Source: Irpex lacteus (taxonomy: Eukaryota > Basidiomycota > Agaricomycetes > Polyporales > Irpicaceae). Taken from it: a DNA stretch of 64,000 nt. Numbering within the stretch: the stretch's first letter is position 1; every line of letters starts with the position of its first letter. Location of the stretch: the NCBI GenBank assembly GCA_001986395.2, contig MQVO02000003.1:2108001-2172000 (forward strand), read 5' to 3'. This document shows positions 43,848 to 53,777 of the stretch, one piece after another. A program made the position numbers and the translations under genes. The notes under the pieces were generated by a model. It did not search any database and was not told the DNA's origin. It worked only from the letters and a program-made list of their open reading frames with translations.

Positions 43848-45186
43848 TCATCGAACTCGCAGAACAGTCACAAGACCACAATGGTCACTCGCCCACTCGC
43901 CTTCAATAGTTTGCAGTCCAACACCAACACGTTCAGGTCCTTCAACTGTACATCGTCCGTTGGACGTGTATAACACCTTGTCGAGCCTACCGGGAGGGTA
44001 CTTGCTTGGAGGCTGGTGTCCCCACGTGAACGCCTCCTCGTCTTCGTCGTCGCCTCTCCACGCGTCGGACAGGCCAACCTGTTCGTGTATCAAGTCATCT
44101 TCGGATGAGATGGCGTTCATATCACCAGCGACCACGCCAGCGTGAACTCCATCTTCACGCAGCATGTCTGCCGCACTGGATAGCTGAAGCGGCCGCATGC
44201 TCGCTCCCACAGGTAACGACTCCAAGTGCACGTTCGCCACGCGCACGGTGACTACCGACCTGGTCGGCAGCCCAGATTCGACCTCTTCATCAGACGCAGA
44301 CGTCGACGACGTCCCCTGTCGGTGCGACCCAGGAGCGTCGAGTCGCAAGTCGACGATGGTCGCGTGTCTTCCCATGAACGAATTGCCGAACTGCAGGAGA
44401 TGTGCGTTCAGTACAGGAATCGTCCGCGACACGAGTGTCACATTGCCGTAATGGCCATCGGGCCAATCGTCCGGCTTGATGGGAGTGACGCAAAAGTGTC
44501 GTCGTATCCAGTCGTTGTCGAGGATTTCAGGGAACGCCTCTGGGTTGACTTCCTGCAGGAGGATGCAGCATGGCTCAGGCTGCTCTTCGTCCGAGGTGCA
44601 GCCCAGGACTTCGAACTGGATGTGCTCCAGAATCGTGGAAAGGCGCGTGCGAGGACTGGGCGCCATGAAGTCGACGTTCCAAGTGATTATTTTGACGGAG
44701 GTTTTGAGGAAGGTGTAGGATGAAGCGACAGACGTGTAGTCGGGAGTGAGAGGGCTAGGGGGCTGAGAGCCTTCAGACCCTCCAGACGCAGACCCACGAC
44801 TGCCGTAGCGGCCATGGCTTTTCTTGCCATAGTGAGTATGTCTCCAGTGCTTTGTGCTCTGTGAGAAGCATCTCACGGTCAGTTTTCGTAGCTGATCCTC
44901 GTTCCACATCGTCTTCTACTGCAAACGAGTCGATGGGGGATGCTTTCTTGGCGGCGTACCAACCTGGGGCTGCATCAGATATATACCTCTTCACACAGTT
45001 CCCGGTGCAAGGGCCACTCTCGATCGTTGGCAATTCGAGACCATCGAGTGGCAGAGTATTCCTTGTGTTATCTGTCGCACATCCACTCTAGCGCCAACAC
45101 GCGGAAGATGGGAATGGCGATAAGTGCCTCGTGCCTCGTAAACCCACCTGCGTTTGTATGCTCTTATGCTTCGTGGTAATGCTCAT
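43848..45186 (-). CDS. Endonuclease/exonuclease/phosphatase family protein (TDP2-like)
   Basis: Metal-dependent phosphodiesterase fold. All catalytic blocks are visible in one exon: KIITWNVDFM, CILLQEVNPEAFPEIL, GNVTLVSRTIPV, VRVANVHLESLP, VVAGDMNAIS and WASDHCGLVTVL. This combination and the short length resemble TDP2-type 5'-tyrosyl-DNA phosphodiesterases. My model uses a micro-exon at 45148-45186 (MSITTKHKSIQTQ), an intron with GTGGGT donor and CTAG acceptor ending near 45096, an exon down to 44798, a 43-base intron at 44755-44797 also with GTGGGT, and a final exon to 43848. The 5' half is less certain than the catalytic exon, because another frame is also open across 44798-44909. No signal peptide. 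The substrate could be a phosphotyrosyl-DNA adduct or another phosphodiester. Confidence 0.77.
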
Positions 45187-45663
45187 TCGACCGTTTAGGA
45201 AGCTCCCATTTCACGCGTGGATGGATTCTTGCCACGAGTATGAGGTTGCGGTCGCTTTTGGACGTCATCGGATCGGATACATGCAATACTCAGGCTTACC
45301 GTGGCTAAGAAAGGGGTCATCCTCAGCGCTCTGCAAGCCACGCAGGTAGCTTCGTGCATTAACCTTACTGCCTTTAGACGCTGCACGCCCCTAAAAGCAA
45401 GCGTTTAGGTAGTGAGCAATAAATTGAATTCTGGCCGCTTTGTGGCGCAATGGTTATTCAGGATCGTCCGGCGCCGTGAAAGGCGGACAGGGAAGATTAA
45501 TAAAGGAGCGATCATCCATGTTACATAGCTTCTCAAGTTCGATGGAGGTACCGCGGGTTGAAGATGGATATACTAATAACAGTCTGGATATGGAGATCAT
45601 ACAAGATCGAAGCAAAGCTTAAGTTTCGTCAATGCCGCAGAGAAAAATAAAAACTGAGCGGCT
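45187..45663. other. Intergenic region
   Basis: About 480 bases between the TDP2-like 5' end and the stop of the WD40 gene. No gene or clear motif. Confidence 0.4.
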
Positions 45664-47215
45664 TTATTCGGTCGCAAAGACTAGACAGACACCATCGTCA
45701 CCGGCACTGATAACCGTCTTGCCGTCATGGCTCAAAGCAGCACCGAGAACAGGACCGCGATGGCCCTTGTGTTCTCTCAGCAGCGTCCCCGTCCTTGCAT
45801 CCCAAGTCTTCAGGGTCTTGTCCATCGAGGTTGATACAAGTAAATGCTGCTTCGGCGCCGGAAGACTCAGCAAACCCGTCACGGCATCCTAAAACAGCGG
45901 AAGCATATCACGATGAGCTCCCGCATATGCCACAGCCCTCAGGAAGATTGGAACTTACCGCATGTTCCAACGTCGCACGTATCCTGTTGGTACTCAAATC
46001 CCAGATACATGCCTTTCCATCTGTCCCTCCAGTGACAACTACACCCGCACCGCCCGTCTGTCCACCCGCCAAATCAACGAAAACAACGCTCTCGACACTC
46101 TCGTCTTCCTTGTGTCCCCCAAGCGCGCCGACGACCTCTCCCTTGCTGAGGCTGACTATCCTGATGCTGCCCGTCTGTCCTCCTACCACGGCGATAGTCG
46201 AGGCGGGGTTCACTGCTAGTGAGGTGATCGACCCAATGTCGAACCGGGCGTTAGTGGAGGAGAGTTTGAATACTGGAGCAGAGGATCGAGGGTCCCAGAA
46301 GATCAAGTTGCCGTCGGCGTCGCCTGTGATGATGCGCTTTCCGTCTGGTGTGAACTCTCCACATTGAACGGGGGAGGTGTGTCCTGCAAACACTTGCATG
46401 GTGTTACCGGATGGTACTGTAAAGTATAGTTACCGTTAGTGAAACATATTCTAATGCGATTTATTTCATTTTTCCTCTTTCTGAGTGAGATCGGAAGAGG
46501 CATGATGGTGGGTCACCCAGAGGTGGGGAGTAAAGGGGCATTCGGATGATGATGACCGGGAAGTGTACAATGATACAAGCAAGGAACATGAACTGAATAC
46601 TCACATTGCCATAGCCATACTGTTGTGTCGTTTGAACCAGCAAGTAGTACAGTCCCTTTCGGGTGCCATCTCAACCACTAGCAAACCGTAGACGTTAGCT
46701 TAAATCGCAAGCGGCTCCTTGATACAAGCACATACCATGACTTCGTCGGGCCCCTGCAGCTCAGTCAAAAACTCCCACGTCTTGTAGTCATCCTTTCCTC
46801 TTCTTCTCCATACTCTCACTCTGCCATCCATGCCTCCCGTAGCGATAAGCTCTCCATCGCTGCTGAACGCCGTGCTAGTTACACTGTCCGTATGTCCCGT
46901 AAGCTTCACGATCTCCTCGCCATTCGTCCAATCCCATATATATCCAAGGTCATCTTCGCCACCTGAAGCCACTAGAGGTGCAGATGGATGTGTGGAGACG
47001 GCGAATACGGAACCGTTATGCGATGGGAAATGTTGTATGGAGTTATCCTCGAACACAACCTCTTCGTCTCCTTCTCCTGTAGGCATATATTCGTCGTCTT
47101 CGTCCATCGGAATATCGCCGTCATCGGGTATTTCGACGAATACGTCGTTCTCGCCGATGAACTCTTCGTCCTCTTCGACTTCTTCAATGTTTTCGTCGAC
47201 GTGCTCGGAAGCCAT
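45664..47215 (-). CDS. SQT1: WD40 repeat protein, Sqt1/AAMP family
   Basis: Ribosome-assembly chaperone of uL16 (Rpl10) in yeast; the animal counterpart is AAMP. The ATG at 47213-47215 gives an acidic N-terminus (EEVEEDEEFIGENDVFVEIP), as in the family. WD repeats follow: SVFAVSTHPSAPLVASGGED, YIWDWTNGEEIVKLTGHTD, AFSSDGELIATGGMDGRVRV, VQCGEFTPDGKRIITGDADG, IWDLSTNRIRATLEHAD and TSMDKTLKTWDARTGTLLRE. The end is SAGDDGVCLVFATE, stop at 45664. At least seven repeats, four or five short introns. The acidic tail plus 7-8 WD repeats in about 430 residues fits Sqt1 well. Confidence 0.88.
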
Positions 47216-47288
47216 GGTGCTATTACAGGGAGTTATTAGTGGGGAAGTTAGGGGATTATTTGTGAAATGCACACGTACTCTGAGAGTG

Positions 47289-47296
47289 CTTATATA
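47289..47296 (-). promoter_or_regulatory. TATA-like element of the Sqt1 gene
   Basis: TATATAAG on the minus strand, 74 bases upstream of the start codon. Confidence 0.35.
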
Positions 47297-49640
47297 CAGA
47301 TGAGCGAGGGCGGTGGCCGCCGTGTGCTGAGTCAAGAGAGGTTGTCTGAGTAATCCGTTGCGGCTGCGAAGTGACAGAAGTTGAGAGAATTTCTTGATCG
47401 TCATCAGATTTAGCTGATCAAGCAACGTTTAATCTTATCTTATCTACAGTCGAATCTGAGGAGATCACTGGGCCATTGGCGCAGAGGGCCACTTAGAAGA
47501 TGGGTATTGCCTGGTATTGCTCAAGCATGTCGATCCCTATTAGAAATAGATACATTACTGCTATAACGAATACTCCGCTTTATATTGCACGGAGTGCTCA
47601 TACCGCGCCCGATGATGAGGACTGTGCTACTAGTATGCCATACCAGTAGCACAGTCCGACACCTCAGGCTGCATACCATAATCCTGTAACTCTCGTACGT
47701 GTGCAAATTTAGTATGCCTAGGCGTATCTATCTTCAACATACTTAAGTAGTGAAGCCTCTGTGGATTGCATCATTGGCAAGTACTACATATCAGCCAACA
47801 TGTATTTCATGAGATGTAACTGAGGTGCGGAGAGGATCGTATCGAGGAGGGCATGTCTTCGATCTCTCTCAGGCTTACCACTGAGCCTGCACACATGAGT
47901 TACCTTGAAAGACCGCCGCAACAGCTGCTCCATACCGCAGTATTCTGACCTGATAAATATTGCCAGTGAGTCCATCCTTGGTAGTTAACTTTAAGTTGGC
48001 TCTGCCATGGCCAACTACCCCAAACAATCGATACCGCCACAGGGTCGCGCATAAATGTTAAACTTTGGCTAGACTCTTCAACTTGAACGTGTTCCACTTG
48101 GCTTGCTTTCTGTTGCTCAGGTACTGCTGGTGGCGAGACAGGTGCGATAAGTTGCTTCATATAACCCCAGGTCTACGTAGTACTAAGGGCTATCCCCGCC
48201 GGCAGTCTTGTCGAGGCCCGGTGACAGACGGTCGTACGTGGGGTGTTTGTTCCTGGGTACAGGTATAGAAAGACCCACCGATGCTAGTTTGCTTGAACCT
48301 CGCAACGCAACACTCGCCGAAAGCTGACACTCGGCGGAGTGGCATGTGAATTATTATACTTGAGTTCTGCCCTAAGGACGACCGACTGAAGTTCCACGAA
48401 GGAAAGGCATGCGCCAGCCCTGCAGAATAATACAGCTTCTGGATATCTACCAGACTGTACTGAGACCGAAGGGTTTAGAAGCTTGCGACCTTGTAGTAGC
48501 GTCACACGCAGATGGGCGTGATACTCGCGGTATTCACTAGACTGGTAAGAACTTCGGTGCAATAAGTGGAGGTTACCAAATGTAAGGTTCGATAGAAACC
48601 TGTTGATAGACTCGTTTCTTCCTCTTCTATCAATCAAGAGTCGGATGTCTTGGAGGAGAAAGAAGCCGGCTTGGTGAGAGTAGGAAGCAGTTGCGACTCT
48701 GAGATGACCTACGATGCTGCGCCTTTCCTACGAGTCACGGACTTTGTTGGTGATCATTGCAAGACACAACGCACTACTAACGTAACTTTTACTGTCAATG
48801 AATAACTTCAGATGATAGAGACACCGACATTCGTACCTGCTCGAGCTCTGCCGCTGTCCAGTACAAGATCTAGAGTACTTAATGGTGGTGGCGGTCCGGG
48901 TAGAAGGAACTTCCGTGGCCCTGCGGCGCGTTCCAATCTGTAAACTCCTTGTCTGTAACCAAGTAACAGCTCCTGGCTGACACAAACACCCAAACCTCTG
49001 AACTAGCCTCACCACTGACCAGTGCGTACAGTACATATCCACGTGAGTGACATTGTCTTGCTAGGCCGTCGTCGCTCAGATGCGCCACAGTTCCTAATTG
49101 CCTCCGAAAACCTGCGTGGATTCGGGATTGGTCGGGCTGGAATATGTTCAACCCCATCCCACTTTCCAAACACACGTTATCAGGCTTGGTTTCTGGTCGA
49201 AGTATACCAACTCGGCCATGACGATCTGAAGGTGAACCGGTGAAGTGCAAGACACGAGGATGTGGATTCCGAAGTCTAATTCAGCAACACGTCTTTCCTC
49301 TAGGTTACGTGACTGCATCTGATCGCTGGTATTCAAATTCCAAACAGACTACGCCACCGGGCGGGTGAGGGGATGCCGGAGCAAATAGCAGAAACATGCC
49401 GCTCTGTAGCTTCAGTACTGCACCTACAGCACTGCTTGCTGTAAGTACGAACGCTTTTCAGCAGTCAGTCGTAAGAGTCTTGTGACGTAGCCTACTCAAT
49501 TTTCTGAAGCTCTTGTGCCGTTTTACAGGCACAGTGGTGGTACAGCGTAAAACCGACACTTTCCTCGAGATCAGATGACAGAAAGATAGACTCGACTAGG
49601 TGGCAATAATCACCAATTAATCTCGTTATATTTCCACCGC
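47297..49640. other. Gene-poor stretch with possible degraded coding sequence
   Basis: About 2.3 kb without a confident gene. Minus-strand frames around 47.8-49.3 kb have protein-like pieces, such as VCVSQELLLGYRQGVYRLE (about 48900-48980), but in different frames and without a domain I can name. They may be remnants of a gene or chance. The main structured feature is the palindrome at 47619-47657. Confidence 0.35.
47619..47657. repeat. 39-bp near-perfect palindrome
   Basis: GGACTGTGCTACT is followed 13 bases later by its exact reverse complement AGTAGCACAGTCC. The 13 bases between are GTATG and CATAC around one base, plus one mismatched pair. Total arm length is 19 with one mismatch and a one-base centre. 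Confidence 0.9.
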
Positions 49641-49669
49641 CCGTGGTGTCCCTGAGCTGGACCTCCCAA

Positions 49670-50502
49670 CCACTGATGGTGATCGATTCAAACTAGAACC
49701 AGTGGCCGACGCATGCCAGGTACGAGGAGGGCCGCCGTTGCGCCCTCCCTCTCGCTCCGAGTTGTATCTTCGAATACACTGCGGGCCACGAATCCGGTTG
49801 TCAGAAGTGGTGAGCCCACTGATGTGCTCGAGGTCAGTGGGAAACCCACTGAAAAAGCGCCCACGTAAAATCAGTGGTTTTCCGATCAGTGGTATTCCCA
49901 CTTGTAAGATCAGTGGTTTTCCCGTTCAGTGGGTTTGTCAGTGGGGTTCCCACTGTGAAATCGTGATGGCCTTCAAACTACTGAACGATGTGATTAAATG
50001 CAATTAGTAGCGATCAGCGGAAATACCGAGGGAACGAAGTGGGAATCCCACTGATACGACCGAAATCAGTGGATATTCCGCTGATTTCGGTAGCTAAATT
50101 ATTCTAAGTACGTGAAAAGAATGGTATATATTATGTAATATTCCCCTGCCTATAATGCTCTCGTAGTTCAGTTGTACTGCCGCCCTACGTGTCATGTATG
50201 TTACTTTGCGCAGGTTCGAATCCCGCTTTCTCCTGATTTCGACGGCCGCCGCAGAGCCGTTTTTTTGTGTCCATGTCTTAAATCCGGTTAGAATCAGTGG
50301 ATTTTCCACCTTTTATAACCGGTGTCGAAAGGCTCGCAAACGATGCGAAACAACCAGAAACGCAATATCAAGAAGTGGGAAACCCACTTATCACAACCCA
50401 AAAAATGAGCGCTATCAGTGGTTTACCGGTGGGTTGAAATCAGTGGGTTGCCCACTTCGTATGCATGGCCTCCCGACTGATTTCGCAGTGGATCTCCCAC
50501 TT
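49670..50502. repeat. Cluster of 17-bp dyads, (C/A)AGTGG-N5-CCACT(G/T)
   Basis: Eight perfect units start at 49805, 49835, 49887, 49939, 50037, 50373, 50441 and 50486. Each has two 6-base half-sites separated by exactly five bases. Two degenerate units start at 50067 and 50295, and solo half-sites lie at 49670, 49700, 49872, 49911, 49927 and 50416, several of them preceded by AT. The unit at 50067 is embedded in a 33-base inverted repeat (50059-50091). The central gap 50092-50290 holds a tRNA-like Pol III unit. The cluster probably belongs to one mobile or regulatory element with borders I could not fix. Confidence 0.85.
50121..50266 (+). repeat. tRNA-derived Pol III unit (SINE-like head)
   Basis: An A-box-like TAGTTCAGTTG at 50163-50173 and a perfect B box GGTTCGAATCC at 50213-50223 are about 50 bases apart. 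A TATA-like tract (GGTATATATTATG) lies upstream at about 50123-50135. Seven T residues at about 50260-50266 would end Pol III transcription. The T arm pairs except for one mismatch, but the 7-base acceptor arms do not pair and no good anticodon arm forms. So it is not a working tRNA; it looks like the head of a SINE or a decayed tRNA. Confidence 0.55.
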
Positions 50503-50530
50503 CATCCAACCGGGTTCGTGTCCTGCAGTG

Positions 50531-51048
50531 AATAGCCTATTCGCGACACAAGCGACAGACTCCTCGGAAATTTGGGAAATTGCCTTCGTGGAAAGCATTT
50601 TCACGAAAGAGGCCTAGCAGCCTCTGGGATCGGCTGAAGCTTGGGAGGCAAGAAAGCCTTGGGTCAGACGGGCACGCGAGGATTTACCGTCCCACCAATC
50701 AGATCAACTGAAACATCCGTAGGCGCCGACAGGATCTTGTCCACTTTTTCCCCGCTTGTATCACCTCACCGGCCTCACCTCCAGTGCGGAATCGCGTGTG
50801 ACCCAGACAGATGGGAAAGTCAATTGGCTTCTCGAATCGCTACCCCGCAGTACCCCAGATTTCATCGCGAAAAGGCCGATTTAGTTGATGTAGGCACCCA
50901 TAAGCCCAGAAAATCTTCTCTATATAGCAAGCTCGTCCGGCCTCGTTTCGCAATGCTTCTCTCCTCGACATTTCCTCTGTCTTCGCTTCTCGTGTGTGTA
51001 CTTTGGCAGGCCATACCGCGGCGGGACTAACAAAGGTTCCTTAAACCG
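50531..51048. other. Upstream region of the sugar transporter
   Basis: Includes a short hairpin (TTCGTGGAAAGCATTTTCACGAA, about 50585) and a TATA element. A 129-codon open frame here has no domain and is not called. Confidence 0.4.
50922..50928 (+). promoter_or_regulatory. TATA box of the sugar transporter gene
   Basis: TATATAG on the plus strand, about 121 bases upstream of the start codon, in an otherwise GC-richer context. Confidence 0.5.
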
Positions 51049-53547
51049 ATGCCAGTACCGGAATGGACGATTGTGGATTTTATCCACCGAGGGCCATGGT
51101 GGCAGAACCGCGGTGAGTTCCGTCCTACCTGCGCCCGCTCACATATCATAGGCGAATCACTGAAACTTCAGGGCTTTCATCTAGGCATCAGGCTTCTGAA
51201 TATCTACTTGTTCCTGCCTTTGCTGACTGCCCCCATTAATGGTTTTGATTCTTCACTCGTTAATGGTACGTTTCCTTGTTCGCTCTCATATTCGTGTGTA
51301 TTAACGCACTGTAGGCCTTCAAATACTCCCCGCATGGCAAGACTTCTTCAACCATCCGAATGGTGGGACACTCGGTAAGTCTTATTATTTATCCGCTATG
51401 TCCGTTCGTTGAATTCGCGTCCATTATTTCTAGGGTTGATCAGTGCCGCCCAAGTCATTGGCTCAACGGTGGTAAGTGTTACTCTCAGTTGCGCTTCGGG
51501 GTCGTAGTTGAACTTGCATGTAGGCCCTTCCGTTTACACCACTCGTCTCAGATAATCTCGGCAGACGACCGACATTGTTCATTGGCGCGGTTATCATGTT
51601 GGCTGGGGCGATTTTGCAGACACTGTCGCGAGATATTGCCACGTTTATCGGGGCAAGGGGAATGCGTAAGTTGCATATTCGTCAGCCCTGTTCCGAATAT
51701 CTTATACTCTTCTTAAGTCGGATTTGGTCTCACATTTGGTTTGAATGCTGCTCCTCTTTTGATTACCGAGCTGGCATACCCAACACAGGTTAGTCCTTTT
51801 GGCTTTGTCTTGTACACGGAGTCTGACAACCATCCGCAGCGAGGGAAACTAACTTCAATGTATAACTCTTCGTGGTACGTCGGCAGTATCGTATGTAAGT
51901 AGCTTCCCCTTGTCGGACCCTCAAAATCTGGATATTGAGCATATGAAACAGCGGCGTGGGCGTGTTATGGTGCGTTTAATGGCGCGAAGAATTCCGGTTG
52001 GTCGTGGCGTGTCCCTACCGCCGTGCAGATGGTGGCCCCATTTTTCCAGATGATACTGGTCTTGTATGCCGACATTCTACGCCCAAATGAACTCGTGTTA
52101 CTTATGCATCGCATACTAGGTTCATCCCCGAAAGCCCACGATTCCTGGTCGCCCAAGGACGAGTAAGTACTGTGACCGTGGCGTCATCTAGTGACAGAGT
52201 GCCTAACCGCGCCATTCATCCTACAGGAATCAGAAGCTGCCCGTATCCTCGCGCGCTTTCACGCCAATGGTGCAGACGAGCGCGACCCGCTCATCATGTT
52301 CGAGATGGCCCAAATACGGCATGCGCTCAAGATGGAGAAAGACGCCGCGAAAGATACGCGGTGGACGAACCTTTTGAGTACGCCCGGGAACCGTAAGAGG
52401 ATGCGGATCATTATTGCGCTCGCTGTCTTCTCTCAATGGAGGTATGCCGGCATCTTTTCTTTTTACGAACGCAGCCTGATCGGTGTATTAGTGGTAATGG
52501 CCTCGTGTCATACTACATCAACCTTATTCTTGAGGGTGTAGGCTATACTTCGACGAATACTAAAGCGGTCATCAATGGCGCTCTCCAAGTGTTCAACCTC
52601 ATCGCCGCCATGACAGGTGCTATGCTTGTTGATAAGCTAGGTCGAAGACCGTTATTCATTATTTCGAATGTTGGCATGTTGATCGGTGAGCAGTAGTTAT
52701 TCGATATTCTCGTGGAAGCCCTAATCTTATACCGTATAGATTTTTCTTGTTGGACTATTACTACCGCTCTTTTCAACGAGCTGCACATAGCAGCTGCGGC
52801 AAAAGGTCTGTCGGTGTATGATTTCGGATATGTGCAACTTCACTAACGAATGACTTCGACAGCCACCCTTCCATTCGTTTTCCTTTTCTATCTTTTCTAC
52901 GATATTGCCTACACTCCTATGATCGTGGCTTACACTCTTGAAATCCTGCCCTTCAATATCCGTGCAAAGGGTTTTGCTATCATGGTTCGTCTTTTTGCAC
53001 TCTTATACCTACTTGCCTCTCACTAACCCACCACGTACAGAACTTGGTTCTCTCGCTCTCTCAGGCCTTCAATCAGTTTGTCAATCCTGTGGCTTTGAAG
53101 GCGATTGGCTGGCGTTACGTGAGTACCACTCCTTCTCCGTCCTGTATCACCGTCGCTAAGTTGTTTCGTTGATGATGGAAGTACTTGGTCTATTGCGGAT
53201 GGCTTATCATCGAGCTCGTCTTCGTTGTCACACACATCGTCGAAACACGTGGCCGTACCCTAGAAGAAACCGCAGCCCTGTTCGACGGTGAAGAGCCCGA
53301 ACAGGATCTCGTCCAGATGGGTGGGGACGCTGCGACAATGACAATGGGGCGTGCCACCGCTATCGAGCGACGCATGAGCGAAGAAAAATCGCTACCGGTG
53401 GGCAATGACTTTGTGGAAATGAGCGACATGTCAAATTCCGAGGGTAGTACTGGGAGGAGACGGTCAGATATCGCCTTCGTGGACTCGAAAAATCCCCAAA
53501 GCGAGCTGTATTTGGACAGTTTGGAGAGCTTTCATCATGCTGTGTAG
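51049..53547 (+). CDS. MFS sugar transporter (lactose permease/sugar porter type)
   Basis: Twelve-segment proton-linked sugar transporter. The ATG at 51049 (MPVPEWTIVDFIHRGPWWQN) has an in-frame stop upstream. TM1 reads LLNIYLFLPLLTAPINGFDS. Sugar porter signatures are all present: SDNLGRRPTLFIGAVIMLAG, FIPESPRFLVAQGR, SGNGLVSYYINLILEGVGYT, DKLGRRPLFIISN, EILPFNIRAKGFAI and VETRGRTLEETAALFDGEE. A cytosolic tail of about 90 residues follows, rich in Asp, Glu and Ser. The pattern is that of fungal LAC12-like permeases, but substrate cannot be read from sequence. Around ten short introns are visible. The gene is convergent with an alpha-amylase, 230 bases between stops, which suggests uptake of starch-derived sugars. 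Confidence 0.9.
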
Positions 53548-53777
53548 GACTTTCTGTATTGTTGTGTCAATTCATTAGGATATAGCAAAAGTATGTGCAT
53601 GTATAACAGGTAGCACCCCTCAGCGGGTGAGTGACGGAATCCCAGTGTATTTTTATCCAAATATTCCATGTACACGTAGAAAGCAAAATTAATCCACTAG
53701 TAGATGATGAGCATGATCTAAATCGGCCGAAAATCGAGCTTGAAAATATTCCGTTGTTGGTCGGAGGTGTGCCTAGA

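Noticed and set aside
50157..50233. A functional tRNA gene
   Set aside because: The B box is perfect, but the acceptor stem does not pair and no good anticodon arm forms, so it is described as tRNA-derived only.
49805..50502. Regular-looking short repeats that might suggest a CRISPR-like array
   Set aside because: The window is eukaryotic, the spacing is irregular and each unit is a palindrome with a variable centre, so this is not a CRISPR array.
50641..51030. Plus-strand 129-codon open frame before the transporter
   Set aside because: Ends before the transporter start with a stop in between and overlaps the probable TATA box; treated as promoter and 5' UTR.
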